Positions 43,338 through 53,100 of a stretch of DNA of 64,000 nt are shown here, one piece after another. Source of the stretch: Streptomyces gelaticus (GTDB lineage Bacteria; Actinomycetota; Actinomycetes; Streptomycetales; Streptomycetaceae); the NCBI RefSeq assembly GCF_014649535.1, contig NZ_BMTF01000028.1, positions 26,786-90,785 on the forward strand. Direction: 5' to 3'. The notes beneath the pieces are model-generated. The model was not told where the DNA came from and made no database searches. It was given only the letters and a program-made list of their open reading frames with translations. Positions within the stretch are counted from its first letter, which is position 1. Each line of letters begins with the position of its first letter. The translations under genes and the position numbers were made by a program.

Positions 43338-45572
43338 ATGGGCTTGTCCCGGCTCGCCGCACTGCACGGCGTCGCCACCTCCTACTCCTCGTCCGCCGAC
43401 GTGACCGTGTCCGTCCCCGATGACACGGTCGTCGCCGTGCTCGCCGCGCTCGGTGTGGACGCCACCACGCCCGAAGCGGTACGGGAATCGCTCGCCGCCG
43501 CCGAGTCCTCGGCCCGCTCCCGGCTGCTCCCGCCGACGGTGGTGGTGTGGACCGGCGAGCCGCTGCCCGGCGCCCTGACCGCGCTGCCGCCCGGCACCAC
43601 GCTGGAGATCTCCCTCGAAGACCCCGGTTCGGCTCCGCCCCCGCCGATGCGTATTCCGGCCGACCGGCCGGATCCGGCCGTTTCGCCGCGGGACGCCGCC
43701 GGCGGACGGGGGAACCTGGTGGGCGCGGTGGCGGACCCGGCCGACGCGGAGGGGACGGATGCCGGTACGGAGGCGCCCGCGGCCCCCGCCTGGTGGACCG
43801 AGCCGCCGCTCGGGGTGCACCGGCTGGCGGTACGGGCGCCCGGCGGCCGGAGCGCGGCCGGCACGCTCGTCGTCGCCCCGCCCCGGGCACCCCGGCCGCC
43901 GGCCCGCAGCCACGGCTTCCTCGTCCAGCTCTACTCCCTGCTCTCCGCCCGCTCCTGGGGCATGGGCGACCTGGGGGACCTCGCCGACCTCGCCGCCTGG
44001 TCCGGGCGGGCCCTCGGTGCCGGCTTCGTCCAGCTCAACCCGCTCCACGCCGCCGTGCCCGGCCGGCCCACCGACCCCTCCCCGTACCGCCCCTCGTCGC
44101 GGCGCTTCCCCGACCCCGTGCACCTGCACATCGAGTCCGTCCCCGAGTACGGGCACGTGACGGACCGGGCCGCCCTCGACGACCTGCGCCAGGACGCCGC
44201 CGCGCTCAGCGACACCGTCCTGAACAAGGGCGCGCTGATCGACCGCGACGCCGTCTGGGAACTCAAGCGCCAGGCGCTCGAACTCGTACGACAGGCGCCC
44301 CTCACCCCCGGCCGCCGCGCCGCGTACTGCGACTTCCTCGCCGAGCAGGGGCAGGCCCTGGAGGACCACGCCCTGTGGTGCGCCCTCGCCGAGATGCACG
44401 GCCCCGACTGGCACGGCTGGCCCGCCGGGCTGCGCGACCCCCGTTCCGAGGAGACCGCCCGCGCCCGCGGCGCACTGCTGGACCGGGTCGACTTCCACTG
44501 CCGGCTCGCCTGGCTGACCGACGGTCAGCTCGCCGCCGCCCAGCGCGCCGCCCTCGACGCGGGCATGGCCGTCGGCATCGTCCACGACCTCGCCGTCGGT
44601 GTGCACCCCGGCGGCGCCGACGCCTGGGCCCAGCAGGACGCCTTCGCGCACGGCATGTCCGTCGGCGCGCCGCCGGACGCCTTCAACGCCCGCGGCCAGG
44701 ACTGGGGCCTGCCGCCGTGGCGCCCGGACATCCTCGCCGCCTCCGGCTACGCCCCGTACCGCGGCCTGCTCCGCGGGCTTCTCGCCCACGCGGGCGCCCT
44801 GCGCATCGACCACGTCATGGGCCTCTTCCGGCTCTGGTGGGTGCCCGAGGGGCGCCCGCCCACCGAGGGCACCTATGTCACCCACGACGCCGAGGCGATG
44901 CTCGCCGTCCTCGTCCTGGAGGCGCACCGGGCCGGCGCGGTCGTCATGGGGGAGGACCTCGGCACGGTCGAGCCGGGGGTCCGCGAGGCGCTGGCCCGGC
45001 GCGGCGTGCTCGGCACCTCCGTCCTCTGGTTCGAACGGGACTGGGCGGGCACCGGCCGCCCACTGGCCCCCGAGGCCTGGCGCGAGGACTGCCTCGCCAC
45101 CGTCACCACGCACGATCTGCCGTCCACCGCGGCCCGCCTGACCGGCGACCATGTGACGCTGCGCCACCGCCTCGGCCTGCTCACCCGCCCCCTCGACCAG
45201 GAGCTGACGGCGGACGCGGCCGACACCGCCGAGTGGCTGGCCCATCTCGCCAGGCTCGGCCTGCTCCCCGAGGGCGAGGGCGACGAGGAGGGCGCCGTCC
45301 GTGCCGTGCACCGCTTCCTGCTGCGCACCCCCGCCCGCCTGACCGGCGTCTGGCTGCCCGACGCACTCGGTGACCGCCGCCCGCAGAACCTCCCCGGCAC
45401 CTGGGACCAGTACCCCAACTGGCGCCTGCCGGTCGCCGATGCGGAGGGCCATCCGGTCACCCTGGAGGAACTGGCCGTCGCACCCCGCCTGCACCGGCTG
45501 ATGGAGGTCTTCCGCCCGCGCGCGGACCGCCCGGACCCCGCCCCGGAAACCCACCGGAGCACCCACCCGTGA
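43338..45572 (+). CDS. malQ: 4-alpha-glucanotransferase (amylomaltase, GH77)
   Basis: 744 residues. ATG immediately after the upstream stop; its ribosome site (CAGGAG) lies within the small gene. A helical/beta N-terminal extension of about 190 residues precedes the GH77 barrel. Catalytic residues: nucleophile Asp491 in RIDHVMGLF, acid/base Glu539 in GEDLGTV and transition-state Asp593 in TTHDLPS. The 250s-loop QLNPLHA and DPSPYRPSS segments are also typical. It transfers maltooligosaccharide chains between alpha-1,4-glucans in glycogen/maltodextrin metabolism, in the cytosol. No maltose transport genes adjoin. Confidence 0.93.
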   Translation: MGLSRLAALHGVATSYSSSADVTVSVPDDTVVAVLAALGVDATTPEAVRESLAAAESSARSRLLPPTVVVWTGEPLPGALTALPPGTTLEISLEDPGSAPPPPMRIPADRPDPAVSPRDAAGGRGNLVGAVADPADAEGTDAGTEAPAAPAWWTEPPLGVHRLAVRAPGGRSAAGTLVVAPPRAPRPPARSHGFLVQLYSLLSARSWGMGDLGDLADLAAWSGRALGAGFVQLNPLHAAVPGRPTDPSPYRPSSRRFPDPVHLHIESVPEYGHVTDRAALDDLRQDAAALSDTVLNKGALIDRDAVWELKRQALELVRQAPLTPGRRAAYCDFLAEQGQALEDHALWCALAEMHGPDWHGWPAGLRDPRSEETARARGALLDRVDFHCRLAWLTDGQLAAAQRAALDAGMAVGIVHDLAVGVHPGGADAWAQQDAFAHGMSVGAPPDAFNARGQDWGLPPWRPDILAASGYAPYRGLLRGLLAHAGALRIDHVMGLFRLWWVPEGRPPTEGTYVTHDAEAMLAVLVLEAHRAGAVVMGEDLGTVEPGVREALARRGVLGTSVLWFERDWAGTGRPLAPEAWREDCLATVTTHDLPSTAARLTGDHVTLRHRLGLLTRPLDQELTADAADTAEWLAHLARLGLLPEGEGDEEGAVRAVHRFLLRTPARLTGVWLPDALGDRRPQNLPGTWDQYPNWRLPVADAEGHPVTLEELAVAPRLHRLMEVFRPRADRPDPAPETHRSTHP

Positions 45573-45650
45573 CCCCGCCCCGACGCCATCCATGACCCCG
45601 GCCCGACCTCGTACGGCACCCCCGGGCGCGCGCCTCTCGCGGGCGTTCGC

Positions 45651-45656
45651 TACGTT
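45651..45656 (+). promoter_or_regulatory. candidate -10 (TACGTT) of a leaderless transcript
   Basis: TACGTT fits the TANNNT -10 consensus and ends 6 bp before the GTG at 45663. No Shine-Dalgarno exists there, so transcription probably starts at or next to the start codon. Confidence 0.45.
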
Positions 45657-45662
45657 TGCACC

Positions 45663-45893
45663 GTGGACAAGAAGAACGCTATGCGCACCGGCGCCGTCGC
45701 GGCCGGCACGACGCTGATGATGCTGCTCATGTCGTCCCCCGCGCTCGCGCTCACCCGCGACGACGGTGACGACCCGGGGCCCGGCCTGAGCGCGATGGAG
45801 ACCATCGGCCTCTACGTCGTGGCACCCATCGTCCTGTACCTGGTCATCACGGGCCTGGTCATGGTCCTGGACAAGTCCAAGAAGCAGGCCTAG
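45663..45893 (+). CDS. small secreted/membrane protein, conserved in Streptomyces
   Basis: 76 residues, GTG start. An N-terminal signal-like segment (MRTGAVAAGTTLMMLLMSSPALA, cleavage after ALA) leads to an acidic DDGDDPGPG linker. Then a TM helix (IGLYVVAPIVLYLVITGLVMVL) and a basic end (DKSKKQA). The mature protein would be a ~46-residue single-pass membrane protein. No known function. There is no ribosome-binding site; a -10 element sits so close that a leaderless mRNA is likely. A strong terminator follows 19 nt after the stop, making it monocistronic. Confidence 0.8.
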   Translation: MDKKNAMRTGAVAAGTTLMMLLMSSPALALTRDDGDDPGPGLSAMETIGLYVVAPIVLYLVITGLVMVLDKSKKQA

Positions 45894-45911
45894 TACCCAC
45901 ACGCACCTCCC

Positions 45912-45953
45912 GTGTGCGCCGCAGGTGCTCCCCGAGTACCGCGCGGCGCACAC
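45912..45953 (+). terminator. 11-bp stem hairpin after the small membrane protein gene
   Basis: GTGTGCGCCGC and GCGGCGCACAC are perfectly complementary. The 20-nt loop can fold further (GGTGCTC/GAGTACC). Confidence 0.8.
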
Positions 45954-46001
45954 GCATGTCCGCGGCCGGGCCTCGTACCCGGCGCCGGGTAGGTTGCGGC
46001 C

Positions 46002-46091
46002 ATGACCGAGTGGGACGTCAAGAGGCTCCGCATCCTGCGCACCCTGCGGGACCGGGGCACGGTCACCGCGACCGCGCAGGCCCTGCTATGA
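46002..46091 (+). pseudogene. LysR-family regulator stub (N-terminal 29 codons)
   Basis: ATG at 46002 starts MTEWDVKRLRILRTLRDRGT, the first helix and turn of a LysR-type winged helix (RLRILRTLRDRGTVTATAQALL), and stops at TGA 46091. The rest of the ~300-residue regulator is missing. Directly downstream, in another frame, is YDALLADDVKWEEI, which may be a fragment of a different coding end. The stub is closed by a 17-bp hairpin. A deletion that fused the head of a lysR gene to another sequence explains this best. Confidence 0.6.
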
Positions 46092-46190
46092 CGCCCTCCT
46101 CGCCGACGACGTGAAGTGGGAGGAGATCGTCCCGCCGACCCCCGTAAGCGGCCACGCCGCCAACGGTTTCGGGATCACCGGCGGCCGCCG

Positions 46191-46230
46191 CAGGAAGGGG
46201 CGCCTCCACCACGGGAGGCGCCCCTTCCTG
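46191..46230. terminator. 17-bp perfect hairpin between the LysR stub and pepN
   Basis: CAGGAAGGGGCGCCTCC pairs perfectly with its complement around a 6-nt loop (ACCACG). It lies 18 bp from the pepN stop, between convergent units, and should work both ways. Confidence 0.9.
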
Positions 46231-46247
46231 TGTCACCGGTCAGCGCG

Positions 46248-48824
46248 TCACGCCGTGGCCGCCGCCGCGTCCGCGGTCCGGGCCTTCAGGGCGCGCTCGA
46301 TGCCCGAGCGGGACTCCGAAATCAGCCGGCGCAGGGCCGCGCTCGGCTCCGTCGAGGAGAGCCAGGCGTCCGTGGCGTCCAGCGTGGCCTGCGAGACCTG
46401 GAGGGACGGGTAGAGGCCGACCGCGATCTGCTGCGCCATTTCGTGGCTGCGCGAGTCCCAGACGTCCTTGACCGAGGCGAAGAACTTCTCGGTGTACGGA
46501 GCCAGCAGCTCGCGCTGGTCGGTCTGGACGAAGCCGTCGATGACCGCCTCCTGGAGGGAGTTCGGCAGCTTGTCGGACTCGACGACCGAGGCCCAGGCCT
46601 CCGCCTTCGCCTCCTCGGTGGGGCGCGCCGCGCGGGCGGTCGCCGCGTGGCGCTCGCCCGCCGCGGTCTTGTCGCGCTCGTACTCGCCGGCGATCTCGTC
46701 CTCCTCGAACACACCGGTTGCCGCGAGCCGCTCGACGAACGCCCAGCGCAGCTCCGTGTCGACGGCCAGGCCCTCGACCGTCTCCTTGCCGTCGAGCAGC
46801 GACTGCAGCAGGTCCAGCTGCTGCGGGGTGCGGGCCGTGGCCGCGAAGGCACGGGCCCAGGCCAGCTGGTGGTCGCTGCCCGGCTCCGCCGCACGCAGGT
46901 GCGCGAGGGTGGCCTCGGTCCACTGCGTCAGCCCGGCCTCGCGCCACTCCGGCGCCGCGTACAGGTCGAGCGCCAGCTTCACCTGGCGGTGCAGCGACTG
47001 CACGACGCCGATGTCCGACTCCTTGCCGATGCCGGAGAGCACCAGGGCGAGGTAGTCACGGGTCGCCAGCTCGCCGTCGCGGGTCATGTCCCAGGCGGAG
47101 GCCCAGCACAGGGCGCGGGGGAGGGACTCCGTGAAGTCGCCGAGGTGCTCGGTGACGACGCGCAGCGACTCCTCGTCGAGCCGGACCTTCGCGTACGAGA
47201 GGTCGTCGTCGTTGAGCAGGATCACGGCGGGGCGGGCGGTACCGGCCGGGAACGGCACGGTCGTGCGGGCGCCGTCGACGTCCAGCTCGATGCGGTCCGT
47301 ACGGACCAGCTTGCCGTTCGCGTCGAGGTCGTAGCAGCCGATCGCGATGCGGTGCGGGCGCAGCGTCGGCTCGCCCTTCGCGCCGGCGGGGAGGGCCGGG
47401 GCCTCCTGGAGCACGGTGAACGAGGTGATGTGGCCGTTCTCGTCGGTGGTGACCTCCGGGCGCAGGATGTTGATGCCCGCCGTCTCCAGCCACGCCTTCG
47501 ACCAGGTCTTCAGATCGCGGCCGGAGGTCTCCTCCAGGGCGCCCAGCAGGTCGGAGAGCCGGGTGTTGCCGAAGGCGTGCGCCTTGAAGTACGCCTGGAC
47601 GCCCTTGAAGAACTCGTCCATGCCGACGTACGCCACCAGCTGCTTCAGGACCGAGGCGCCCTTGGCGTAGGTGATCCCGTCGAAGTTGACCAGCACGTCG
47701 TCCAGATCACGGATGTCCGCCATGATCGGGTGCGTGGAGGGCAGCTGGTCCTGGCGGTAGGCCCAGGTCTTCTCGGAGTTGGCGAAGGTGGTCCAGGAGT
47801 TCGGCCACTTCGAGCCCTGCGCGTACGCCTGGCAGGCGACCGAGGTGTACGTGGCGAACGACTCGTTCAGCCACAGGTCGTTCCACCACTCCATGGTGAC
47901 GAGGTCGCCGAACCACATGTGCGCCAGCTCGTGCAGGATGGTCTCCGCACGCCGCTCGTACGCCGCGTCCGTCACCTTCGAACGGAACACGTACTGGTCG
48001 CGGATGGTGACCGCGCCCGCGTTCTCCATCGCGCCGGCGTTGAACTCCGGGACGAACAGCTGGTCGTACTTGGCGAACGGGTAGGCGTAGTCGAACTTCT
48101 CCTGGAACCAGTCGAAGCCCTGCCGCGTGACGTCGAAGATCTCGTCCGCGTCGAGGAACTCGGCCAGCGACGGGCGGCAGTAGATGCCGAGCGGGACCGT
48201 CTGGCCGTCCCGCTCGTAGCTGCTGTGCACCGAGTGGTACGGGCCGGCGATCAGGGCCGTGATGTACGACGAGATGCGCGGGGTCGGCTCGAAGGACCAG
48301 ACGTCGTCCTGCGGCTCGGGCGTCGGCGAGTTCGAGATGACCGTCCAGCCCTGCGGCGCCTTCACGGTGAACCGGAACGTCGCCTTCAGGTCCGGCTGCT
48401 CGAAGCTCGCGAAGACCCGGCGCGCGTCCGGCACCTCGAACTGGGTGTAGAGGTACGCCTGCTGGTCGACCGGGTCGACGAAGCGGTGCAGGCCCTCGCC
48501 CGTGTTGGTGTACGCGCAGTCGGCGACGACCCTCAGCTCGTTGGAGCCCGCCACCAGGTGCGGGAGCGCGATGCGCGAGTCGCGGAACACGGCCGCGACG
48601 TCCAGCGCCTTGCCGTTCAGCTCGACCTCGTGCACGGCCGGGGCGACCAGGTCGATGAAGGTCTCCGCACCGGCCTCGGCGCAGTCGAAGCGCACGGTGG
48701 TCACGGACCGGTAGGTGCCGCCCTCCTGCGCTCCGGAGAGGTCGAGATCGATCTCGTACGCGTCCACGGTCAGCAGGCGCGCCCGCTCCTGTGCCTCTTC
48801 GCGGGTCAGATTGGTGCCAGGCAC
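46248..48824 (-). CDS. pepN: aminopeptidase N (M1 family)
   Basis: 858 residues; ATG at 48824. M1 zinc aminopeptidase: GAMEN exopeptidase motif (264-268), HELAH zinc motif (298-302) with the third ligand Glu321 in WLNESFA. An ERAP1-like helical C-terminal domain fills the second half. No signal peptide, so cytosolic. It removes N-terminal residues from peptides in protein turnover. The 864-residue paralogue at 54927-57524 shares the same start (MPGxNL) and most motifs. Ends beside the strong shared terminator. Confidence 0.95.
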   Translation of the reverse strand: MPGTNLTREEAQERARLLTVDAYEIDLDLSGAQEGGTYRSVTTVRFDCAEAGAETFIDLVAPAVHEVELNGKALDVAAVFRDSRIALPHLVAGSNELRVVADCAYTNTGEGLHRFVDPVDQQAYLYTQFEVPDARRVFASFEQPDLKATFRFTVKAPQGWTVISNSPTPEPQDDVWSFEPTPRISSYITALIAGPYHSVHSSYERDGQTVPLGIYCRPSLAEFLDADEIFDVTRQGFDWFQEKFDYAYPFAKYDQLFVPEFNAGAMENAGAVTIRDQYVFRSKVTDAAYERRAETILHELAHMWFGDLVTMEWWNDLWLNESFATYTSVACQAYAQGSKWPNSWTTFANSEKTWAYRQDQLPSTHPIMADIRDLDDVLVNFDGITYAKGASVLKQLVAYVGMDEFFKGVQAYFKAHAFGNTRLSDLLGALEETSGRDLKTWSKAWLETAGINILRPEVTTDENGHITSFTVLQEAPALPAGAKGEPTLRPHRIAIGCYDLDANGKLVRTDRIELDVDGARTTVPFPAGTARPAVILLNDDDLSYAKVRLDEESLRVVTEHLGDFTESLPRALCWASAWDMTRDGELATRDYLALVLSGIGKESDIGVVQSLHRQVKLALDLYAAPEWREAGLTQWTEATLAHLRAAEPGSDHQLAWARAFAATARTPQQLDLLQSLLDGKETVEGLAVDTELRWAFVERLAATGVFEEDEIAGEYERDKTAAGERHAATARAARPTEEAKAEAWASVVESDKLPNSLQEAVIDGFVQTDQRELLAPYTEKFFASVKDVWDSRSHEMAQQIAVGLYPSLQVSQATLDATDAWLSSTEPSAALRRLISESRSGIERALKARTADAAAATA

Positions 48825-48920
48825 GCGGTCATCTCCTTGGTATGTGACGTTTTCCGGTCATCCTTCCACGTCACACGCTCCGGCGGGGGTCCCGGTCCGC
48901 GTCGGCGCACCCATACGAAT

Positions 48921-48948
48921 GGGCGGCCACCGCACCCGGTGGCCGCCC
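48921..48948 (-). terminator. 12-bp stem hairpin after asd
   Basis: GGGCGGCCACCG and CGGTGGCCGCCC pair around CACC, 20 nt past the asd stop. Confidence 0.85.
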
Positions 48949-48968
48949 CTCTCCGTGTCCGTCCGGCG

Positions 48969-49997
48969 TCAGCCGTTCAGCTCCGCCGCGACCAGCTCCG
49001 CGATCTGCACCGCGTTCAGCGCCGCGCCCTTGCGCAGGTTGTCGTTGGAGACGAAGAGCGCGAGGCCGTTCTCCACGGTCTCGTCGACCCGGATCCGGCC
49101 GACGAACGAGGCGTCCTTGCCGGCCGCCTGGAGCGGGGTGGGGATCTCGGAGATCTCGACGCCCGGCGCGTCCTTCAGCAGCTCGTACGCGCGCTCCACG
49201 CCGAGCGGACGGGCGAAACGGGCGTTGACCTGGAGCGAGTGGCCGGAGAAGACCGGCACCCGGACGCAGGTGCCGGACACCTTCAGCTCCGGGATCTCCA
49301 GGATCTTGCGGGACTCGTTGCGGAGCTTCTGCTCCTCGTCGGTCTCGAAGGAGCCGTCGTCCACGATCGAACCGGCCAGCGGCAGCACATTGAAGGCGAT
49401 CGGACGCTTGTACACGCCCGGCTCGGGGAACTCGACGGCCTCGCCGTCGTGGGTGAGCTTGTCGGCGTCGGCGACGACCTTGGACGCCTGGCCGTGGAGC
49501 TCGGCGACACCGGCCAGACCGGAGCCGGACACCGCCTGGTAGGTGGCGACGGTCAGCGCCTGGAGACCGGCCTCCTCGTGCAGGGGGCGCAGCACGGGCA
49601 TGGCGGCCATCGTGGTGCAGTTCGGGTTGGCGATGATGCCCTTGGGCCGGTTCGCGATCGCGTGCGGGTTGACCTCGGAGACGACGAGCGGGACCTCGGG
49701 GTCCTTGCGCCAGGCGGAGGAGTTGTCGATCACGACGGCGCCCTGCGAGGCGACCTTCTCGGCGAGTGCCTTCGACGTCGCGCCGCCGGCCGAGAACAGC
49801 ACGATGTCCAGCCCGGTGTAGTCGGCCGTCGAGGCGTCCTCGACGGTGATCTCCCGGCCCTGCCACTCGATCGTCGAGCCCGCGGAACGGGCTGAGGCGA
49901 ACAGCCGCAGCTCGTCGGCCGGGAACTTGCGCTCGGCCAGGATCCTGCGCATGACTGTGCCGACCTGACCGGTGGCGCCGACGATTCCGACCTTCAC
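48969..49997 (-). CDS. asd: aspartate-semialdehyde dehydrogenase
   Basis: 342 residues; GTG at 49997 after GAAGGAGT. NADP-binding GATGQVG (7-13), active-site Cys127 in NPNCTT, and the substrate-binding ARFARP segment and His in GHSLQV. Reduces aspartyl phosphate to aspartate-semialdehyde, the branch point to diaminopimelate/lysine, threonine and methionine. Aspartokinase, often next to asd, is not adjacent. Monocistronic, closed by its own hairpin. Confidence 0.95.
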   Translation of the reverse strand: MKVGIVGATGQVGTVMRRILAERKFPADELRLFASARSAGSTIEWQGREITVEDASTADYTGLDIVLFSAGGATSKALAEKVASQGAVVIDNSSAWRKDPEVPLVVSEVNPHAIANRPKGIIANPNCTTMAAMPVLRPLHEEAGLQALTVATYQAVSGSGLAGVAELHGQASKVVADADKLTHDGEAVEFPEPGVYKRPIAFNVLPLAGSIVDDGSFETDEEQKLRNESRKILEIPELKVSGTCVRVPVFSGHSLQVNARFARPLGVERAYELLKDAPGVEISEIPTPLQAAGKDASFVGRIRVDETVENGLALFVSNDNLRKGAALNAVQIAELVAAELNG

Positions 49998-50119
49998 AGG
50001 GACTCCTTCGAACGTACGAACTGAGACGGTTGCCGTTCCATGATGCGTATGTTCACGGCTTTCTTGTCCAATCCATTGTCCGAGGTACGGACAGTGCCCG
50101 CCCGGCCGGGCACACAGCA

Positions 50120-50153
50120 GTGGGGCGGGAGCTCCGTCGAGCGCCCGCCCCAC
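50120..50153 (-). terminator. hairpin after the S8 protease gene
   Basis: GTGGGGCGGG and CCCGCCCCAC pair, with an inner GCTC/GAGC, 34 nt past the protease stop. Confidence 0.8.
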
Positions 50154-50187
50154 CGCCGTACCTGTCGTACGGATCACAGGGTGACCG

Positions 50188-53100
50188 TTACGGCGTGACC
50201 TTCTCGATCACGACGCTGCCGGTGCCCGCGGCGGTGCCGCGGCCGTTCACCAGGTGGACCTCGCCGAAGAACTGCCGGCCCTCGGGGGCCGCCCCGGCGA
50301 CCGCGACCTCGGCACCGATCTGCGCCGAGGCGCCGTTGGCCAGGTTCACGGCCTTCGACTCGTCGACCTTGATCGTGCCGAGCGACGGTGCGTAGTACAC
50401 GTCGCGGTAGTCGTACGTGGTGGTACCGGCCGGGACGTCGTAGCCGTCGATCAGGACGGTGTACGTACCGGCGGCCGGCTTCGCCAGGCTGACGGACTCC
50501 TCGGAGCCCGCCGTGGTGGACTTTCCGACCTCCGTGTCGCCCAGGTAGACGTACAGGTCCAGGTCGGCGTTGGCGTCCGCCGTGCCGCCGATGGCGACGT
50601 CCAGCTTCTCCACGCCCTCACCGATGGTGACCGTGTACTCCTGCTGGTCGCCCGTCCTGATCGACGGCTTCGCGACCTTGGCCGAGCCCAGCGAGCCGCC
50701 CTTGAGCGCGCCCTCCAGGTCACCCGCGTTGTTGGTGACCTTCCAGTTCACCGCGGCCGGCGTGCCGACCTTCGCCTCGGCGATGGTCTGCACCGCCGGG
50801 TCGAAGGTGGCACCGAGCAGCGAGACATCCAGCTTGTACGGGTTGTCCAGCAGCGGCGAGGTACGCCGTGCCTCGACCTCGATCTCCCAGACGCCCGGCT
50901 GCGGGTCCTTGTACGAGCGCACGTCCGGACGGCAGGTGTTGGCCGGGTTCTCGTAGTTCGGGTAGCAGAAGATCGTGGAGCTGTCCTCCATCTGCACGCC
51001 GTACGGGTGGATGGAGATGAAGCGGGTCTGGCTGCCCGAGCGCAGCGCGCCCAGGGCGACCTCAAGGGTCTTGGCACCCTCCGGGACGGTCAGGAAGTAC
51101 GACTTGCTGCTGTTGCGCTGCACCGAGCCGGACGCCTTGAACGCGTAGGCGGGCTTCACGAGCTTCGTGGAGACGACCACCGTGGTGAGGATCTGCTGGT
51201 CCACACCGACGGTCCTGCTGTCGTCCACCTTCAGGATCGCGCTGTGCACGCCCGCGCTGCCCGGCTTCGCCTGGACCTTGACGGTGACCGGCTTGCCCAG
51301 CGGCAGGGAGACGGTGGACGGGCCGGCCAGCTTGAAGGTGCCGTCGTTGTTCTTCCACGACAGCGTGTGCTTGACGGCCTTGTCCGGGCCCGTGGTGCGG
51401 GTGACCGTGACGTCGTACGACTTCGTCCGACCGGCCTTCAGGCCGCCCTCGCGGTCGTACAGGCCGGTGCCGAAGCCGGGGGTCTTCAGCGCGAAGTCGA
51501 TCGCGGTGTCGACCGGGGCCTTCACCGAGTACTCGTGCGCCGGGGCACCCTGCTTCTCGATCTGCTTCCAGGCGCCGACGATGTCGATCAGACCGGATCC
51601 CTGGGCGTGCGCGGGCACACCCTTGATGTGGGTGGCTGTGCTGGTCAGCGCGGTGCGCAGGTCGGCCGGGGGCAGCTCGATGTGCTTCTGCTTCGCGGCG
51701 GACAGCAGCAGCGCGGTCGCACCGGCGGCCTGCGGCGAGGCCATCGAGGTGCCCTGCAGCATGGAGTAGCCGGCCGGGAGCGAATAGCCCGCCTCCTTGA
51801 CCGGGCCGCCGGGCAGCCAGGTCTGGGTGGTGTTGATGGACGCACCCGGCGCCGTCAGGATCGGCGCGAAGCCGCCGTCCTCACGCGGACCGCGCGAGGA
51901 GAAGGGCAGCATGTCGTACTTCTTGGTGACGTTGGAGCCGTAGTTGGCGGCCCAGGTCTCCTTGGAGATCGACGCGCCGACGGAGATCACGTGGTCGGCG
52001 AGGCCGGGGTCACCGATGGTGTTGACGCCCGGACCGTCGTTGCCGGCCGAGATGACCAGCTGGACGCCGTAGATGTCGATGAGCCGCTTGTAGAGCTCGG
52101 CGCGCGCGTTGTTGCCGTCGTTGAGCGGCGGCAGGCCGCCGATCGACATGTTGACGACGTCGACACCGCGGTTCACGACGAGGTCGATCATGCCCTCGGT
52201 GAGCGCGATGTTGGTGCAACCGCCGGACCAGGTGCAGGCCCGCGAGGAGACGATTTTCGCGCCCGGCGCGGCACCGTTCATCTTGCCGCCGAACAGGCCG
52301 TTCGCGGCGGTGATGCCCGCGACATGGGTGCCGTGCTCGCTCTCGATGACACCGATGTTGACGTAGTCGGAGGTGTCACCGGCGGCGTTGTGGACGACGT
52401 TCTTGCGGGTCTCGACGACGAACGGGATGCGCTCGGCGACATCGGTCCGCGGGTCGTCCTTGCCGAAGTAGGAGACCTGGTGCTTCTCCTTGTACGGCTT
52501 GAGCACGGTGTCGTCGGAGAAGTCCGCGTTGTTGTTCAGGTCGACGCGGGTGGTGCCGGTGACCGGGTCGTAGAGCACGGCCCAGACATCGGTGGTGTCG
52601 CCGTCGCGGTTCAGGTCGCCCGCCATGTCGCCGCCCCTGGTGGCGGCCTCGGCGAACAGCTTGATCCGGTAGTCGCCCTCGGGCGCCTTGTACGTACGGT
52701 CCTTGTACGTGAACGTCGGGCCGGACACGGCGTCCGTCATCCGCAGCCAGGTGCCGTCGGCGTCGCTGACCGGGTCGGTCGCGGTCACCCAGTCGACGAT
52801 CTTGCGCTCGCCGGTGGTGGTCTTCTGCAGCGCCGGGTGGCCGAGGTCGACACCCGAGTCGAGGACACCGATGGTCACCCCGCGGCCGTCGGCCTTCGGG
52901 TGCTGCTGGACGAAGTCGACCGCGCCCGTCTCGAAGGACGGGTTGTACGGGTTCTTCGCCGGGGTCTTCTTGCCGGGCGCCGGGTAGGAGCCGGTCGCCC
53001 TGACCGAGGCCTTGGCCCCGGCCGCCCGGTCGGCGGCGGGCGTCGGGTCGTCCAGCTCGATCTCCTGCTTGAGATCGATGCCCTGGACGGACGACAGCTT

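Noticed and set aside
42927..45953. 1008-codon open frame on the minus strand opposite malQ
   Set aside because: It mirrors malQ codon positions and is low-complexity Arg/Gly/Ala; malQ has intact catalytic motifs and a ribosome site. High-GC antisense frames are expected.
46116..49895. 1259-codon open frame on the plus strand opposite pepN and asd
   Set aside because: Translation is repetitive Arg/Leu/Val without domains, while pepN and asd have complete motifs. Shadow of GC3.
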